NCBI GenBank assembly: GCA_003645745.1
Contig: QNCH01000049.1
Coordinates: 1 to 9,142, forward strand
Length of the DNA stretch: 9,142 nucleotides
Source of the DNA: Candidatus Omnitrophota bacterium
Lineage (GTDB): Bacteria > Omnitrophota > Gorgyraeia > B26-G9
Direction of reading: 5' to 3'
Under the pieces are notes generated by a model. That model was not told the DNA's origin. It did no database searches and worked only from the letters and a program-made list of their open reading frames with translations. The position numbers and the translations under genes were made by a program. Positions 6,483-9,142 of this stretch are shown here, piece after piece (the stretch's first letter is position 1; each line of letters begins with the position of its first letter).

Positions 6483-7742
6483 ATGGATGTATTAGTTATC
6501 GGTTCCGGAGGCAGGGAACATACGCTTGTCTGGAAAATTGCCCAATCTCAGGAAGTGGATAAAATTTATTGTACTCCAGGTAATGCTGGTATTTGCGGGC
6601 TTGCTGAATGTGTGCAGATAAAAGCAGATGATCTAAATGGTTTGCTTGATTTTGCGTTACGTAAAAATATAGGTTTAACTGTTGTTGGTCCAGAGGTGCC
6701 TTTAACATTAGGCATAGTTGATGCTTTTAAGCAAAATGGTTTGCATATTTTTGGGCCTGATAAATCTGCCAGCAGGTTAGAATCCAGTAAAATATTTGCT
6801 AAAAATTTAATGCGTGAAAGCAATATTCCCAGCGCTGATTTTTATGTATTTTCTGATTATCAGAAAGCTCTTGATTTTGTTAATCTCAGGAAACAGCAAT
6901 TTGTGATTAAAGCGGACGGGCTTTGTGCTGGTAAAGGGGTTTTTGTTTGTCCTGATCTGGACAGCCAGCATAAGGCATTAAAAGCAATAATGCAGGATAA
7001 AATATTTAAAGATGCGGGTGATAAAGTAATTATTGAAGAAAAACTTGAAGGCAGGGAAGTTTCTGTACTTGTGATTAGTGATGGTGAAAATATTCTGCCT
7101 TTAGCATCAAGCCAGGATTATAAGACGATTTTTGAAAATGGACAGGGCCCTAATACCGGAGGTATGGGCGCGTATTCTCCATGCGTAAATGTTGGGCAGG
7201 AACTTTTTGTGCAGATAGAAGATACGATAATTAAGCCTGTGCTTAAAACAATGGCTATGCAGGGAAATCCTTTTCAGGGAGTTTTGTATACAGGTATAAT
7301 GCTTACTGCAAAAGGGCCTTATGTGCTTGAATTTAATATTCGTTTTGGTGATCCTGAAACACAGGTTATTTTACCGCGGCTTAAAACCGACCTTGCAAAA
7401 GTAATGCTTGCAGCAGTTCAGGGAAATTTGGCAGATATGCGTTTACAATGGGACAGCCGAGCTTGTGTGTGTGTTGTGCTTGCTAGTTCAGGATACCCTG
7501 CCAGTTATGAAAGGGATAAGCAGATAACCGGCTTAGAAGATTTAAAGACAGAGCCAGATGTGTTTGTTTTTCATGCAGGGACAAAAAAAGTAAATTCTCA
7601 AATTCTTACTAATGGCGGCAGAGTGTTAGGGGTAAGCGCGCTTGGCGAAGATATTACTGCTGCTGCAGATTGCGCTTACAAAGCTATAGGTAGAATTAAA
7701 TTTGAAAATATGTATTTACGCAAGGATATTGGGAAATTATAA
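6483..7742 (+). CDS. purD: Phosphoribosylamine-glycine ligase (GAR synthetase)
   Basis: PurD joins glycine to 5-phosphoribosylamine with ATP to make GAR, step 2 of cytosolic purine synthesis. The 419-residue length is normal for the monofunctional bacterial enzyme. The N-domain carries GSGGREH (7-13) and VVGPEVPL (67-74). The ATP-grasp region carries ADGLCAGKGV (144-153), EEKLEGREVSVL (185-196), GPNTGGMGAYSP (222-233) and LEFNIRFGDPETQ (282-294), the last with metal and ATP ligands. The C-domain ends in GGRVLGVSALG and a final helix, so the gene looks complete. Where many PurD proteins read AQDHKR, this one reads SQDYK (210-214), a mild variant. The ATG with AGGAG upstream starts directly at the first beta strand. 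The gene is separated from the thioredoxin gene by 580 bp of repeats, so it probably has its own promoter or depends on readthrough. I could not identify a convincing promoter. Confidence 0.97.
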   Translation: MDVLVIGSGGREHTLVWKIAQSQEVDKIYCTPGNAGICGLAECVQIKADDLNGLLDFALRKNIGLTVVGPEVPLTLGIVDAFKQNGLHIFGPDKSASRLESSKIFAKNLMRESNIPSADFYVFSDYQKALDFVNLRKQQFVIKADGLCAGKGVFVCPDLDSQHKALKAIMQDKIFKDAGDKVIIEEKLEGREVSVLVISDGENILPLASSQDYKTIFENGQGPNTGGMGAYSPCVNVGQELFVQIEDTIIKPVLKTMAMQGNPFQGVLYTGIMLTAKGPYVLEFNIRFGDPETQVILPRLKTDLAKVMLAAVQGNLADMRLQWDSRACVCVVLASSGYPASYERDKQITGLEDLKTEPDVFVFHAGTKKVNSQILTNGGRVLGVSALGEDITAAADCAYKAIGRIKFENMYLRKDIGKL

Positions 7743-7760
7743 ACAGAGTACAGATAAACT

Positions 7761-7767
7761 GGAGGAG
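7761..7767 (+). promoter_or_regulatory. Strong Shine-Dalgarno for the secreted protein, placed for an ATT start
   Basis: GGAGGAG is the strongest SD in this gap, but it is 19 bases before the first ATG (7787). It is seven bases before the in-frame ATT at 7775. A weaker AGGAA (7778-7782) sits four bases before the ATG. The start is therefore ambiguous: ATT with the strong site or ATG with the weak one. Confidence 0.5.
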
Positions 7768-7786
7768 AGTTAATATTAGGAACAAA

Positions 7787-9142
7787 ATGATTATTGCGGT
7801 ATTTGTTTTGATGGCTGGATTGGTGTTTTTAGGATTAGGGAAAGATGTAAGGGCAGCTTGTGATTATTGCTCTGAACCAAATTGTGAGGATTATCTTATT
7901 TGCGAGGATTGGGATGTTGGAACTCCTCCAGCCGATCCATGGCCTGTCAAAAGTGGAGTTGAGTGGCATGGTTGGAAACCAGCAGTTTACGGAAATAACC
8001 AGCCGGGAGATATATCAACGTCAATCTATCACAGTGCCCCTCGGTCACTCCTGCAGTATAAGGCTGATGGAATGAAAAGTACTGTTGATATAGTTCATAC
8101 TATCCCTGGAGCTCCAAGTTTAGTGCATATTCGTTTTTACATGCTCATTCCGGATGGGGAGCTGGAAAACATAAGCACATCTTCTTGCCATTTTTTGTTT
8201 GTTGCAAGTGATTCGTCTGCTGAATGTTCGTTAGATTTTAGGGGAAGCTCTCGCGAATATCTAGGTTATGGAGAAGGGGAAAATGGCTCCGGCTATGAGT
8301 GGGGTGGTCATTATATGCTTGCACCACACAGCTATAGTCCTGAAGATTGGGTAGTTGAAACAGAAGGAACTCCATTTTTCTTTGAAGATCATTATGATGA
8401 ATGGGTTTGCGTTGAGTGGAAGATAGATTTTGCGAATGATAGAACTTCATTATGGATGAACGAAATATTGATAGTAGATAATTATTATATGGATTGGGCG
8501 TTTGACAGTACATCTAAACTGACTTTTTCAGGATTTACTTTAAATGAACCTGGAGAAATTCATTACTATATAGACGACATAGTTGTTTCTACAAATTATA
8601 TCGGCCCCAAAGATAGGGAAATATTTTCTGAAGATTTTGAGGATTTTTGTCTCGATAATTATGATGATCATGCACAGTTTCTAAATTCAGGAGCAGAAAT
8701 AAACGAAGAAAATCCATATACGGGTTCATTCTCTCTAAAAATACCTGTGAGTAGCAATAATAGTGTTTATTTGAGAGCGTGGCCTTTTGAGCCGATTGAT
8801 TCCTCAATATGGGCATGGATGACATTCTATTTGTGGGCTCCGCCGGAACCCTATACAATAGGTTCGCTTCTTCATCTGCCTTCGTTGAATTTTTCGGGAC
8901 AGTATGTACAATTGGATTTTAGGGGAGAATTTCTTAGATTAATTGTATATAATGATCACTCAATTCATCTAGATAATGAATTGCCATTAACCTATTTTCA
9001 GGGAAAATGGTCTAAGATACAGGTCGGTGTTCAATATTCAACTAGATCAGTGCAAGTGTGGGTAGATGATAATAAGGCTTATGACCATTCTGATGTGGGT
9101 GATTTATCAACAGATCAGAAAGTTGATGGCATAAATATTCGA
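7787..9142 (+). CDS. Secreted protein with two ConA-like jelly-roll repeats (3' end outside window)
   Basis: The frame is open from 7787 to the last base: 452 codons and no stop. The start MIIAVFVLMAGLVFLGLGKDVRAA is a hydrophobic signal peptide, probably cleaved near residues 23-24. A start at ATT 7775 would add M-R-N-K and give the positive charges a signal peptide normally has. A Cys cluster follows (C25, C28, C33, C39) and leads into YLICEDWD (36-43). Repeat 1 (about 38-268) has SAPRSLLQY, HIRFYMLIP (114-122), DEWVCVEWKIDF (204-215), a TSLWMN strand and YIDDIVVS (261-268). Repeat 2 starts at IFSEDFEDFC (279-288) and shows the same order: TGSFSLKIP, AWMTFYLWAP, GKWSKIQVGVQ and SVQVWVDD. 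This is the strand pattern of LamG/polysaccharide-lyase-like concanavalin A folds, suggesting carbohydrate or surface binding. No catalytic residues can be assigned. It lies 44 bp after purD and may be cotranscribed. Confidence 0.8.
   Translation, partial: MIIAVFVLMAGLVFLGLGKDVRAACDYCSEPNCEDYLICEDWDVGTPPADPWPVKSGVEWHGWKPAVYGNNQPGDISTSIYHSAPRSLLQYKADGMKSTVDIVHTIPGAPSLVHIRFYMLIPDGELENISTSSCHFLFVASDSSAECSLDFRGSSREYLGYGEGENGSGYEWGGHYMLAPHSYSPEDWVVETEGTPFFFEDHYDEWVCVEWKIDFANDRTSLWMNEILIVDNYYMDWAFDSTSKLTFSGFTLNEPGEIHYYIDDIVVSTNYIGPKDREIFSEDFEDFCLDNYDDHAQFLNSGAEINEENPYTGSFSLKIPVSSNNSVYLRAWPFEPIDSSIWAWMTFYLWAPPEPYTIGSLLHLPSLNFSGQYVQLDFRGEFLRLIVYNDHSIHLDNELPLTYFQGKWSKIQVGVQYSTRSVQVWVDDNKAYDHSDVGDLSTDQKVDGINIR

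Noticed and set aside
6347..6562. 71-codon plus-strand frame across the repeat and the purD start
   Set aside because: Much of it is repeat and purD sequence in another frame, with no RBS and no protein character.
7860..8075. 71-codon plus-strand frame inside the secreted protein gene
   Set aside because: It overlaps the long 452-codon frame, which has a signal peptide and domain structure; this one has neither.

Overview
The window is an AT-rich bacterial segment in which every convincing gene lies on the + strand. It reads with the standard code; for example, the thioredoxin-like gene ends in TGA. The long PurL without a glutaminase domain, a lipoprotein thioredoxin and a large secreted jelly-roll protein suggest a Gram-negative, probably uncultured lineage. 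Omnitrophota, Elusimicrobiota or another PVC-like group fits, but this is inference at low confidence because no rRNA or lineage marker is present.

Layout: (1) 1-2214 is the 3' portion of purL, whose 5' end lies upstream of the window. (2) A 30-bp gap carrying an 11-G homopolymer leads into malQ (2245-3741). (3) 3742-3884 holds a roughly 100-bp inverted-repeat element with an internal ATTCCCG/CGGGAAT hairpin. (4) 3885-4061 is a 58-residue membrane protein gene placed 6 bp before a beta-CASP metallo-beta-lactamase nuclease gene (4068-5465). (5) A lipoprotein thioredoxin gene (5480-5902) follows closely. (6) 5903-6482 is a 580-bp noncoding interval packed with three different inverted-repeat elements. 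(7) purD (6483-7742) follows. (8) From 7787 (or 7775) a secreted protein with two jelly-roll-like repeats runs off the right edge.

purL and purD encode steps 4 and 2 of de novo IMP synthesis; this PurL must work with separate PurQ and probably PurS activities that are not visible here. malQ (glucan remodelling), the beta-CASP nuclease (RNA processing) and the thioredoxin (envelope redox) have no obvious mechanistic link to purines. The spacing suggests cotranscribed groups (purL-malQ; small membrane protein-nuclease-thioredoxin) separated by repeat-rich gaps, not one dedicated pathway.

I found no convincing new defence or mobile system, CRISPR array, tRNA or rRNA. The most notable signals are the poly-G tract at the malQ ribosome-binding position, the symmetric 182-bp palindromic element whose termini recur after malQ, the stack of three repeat families before purD, and the large secreted ORF at the right edge with a possible ATT start.
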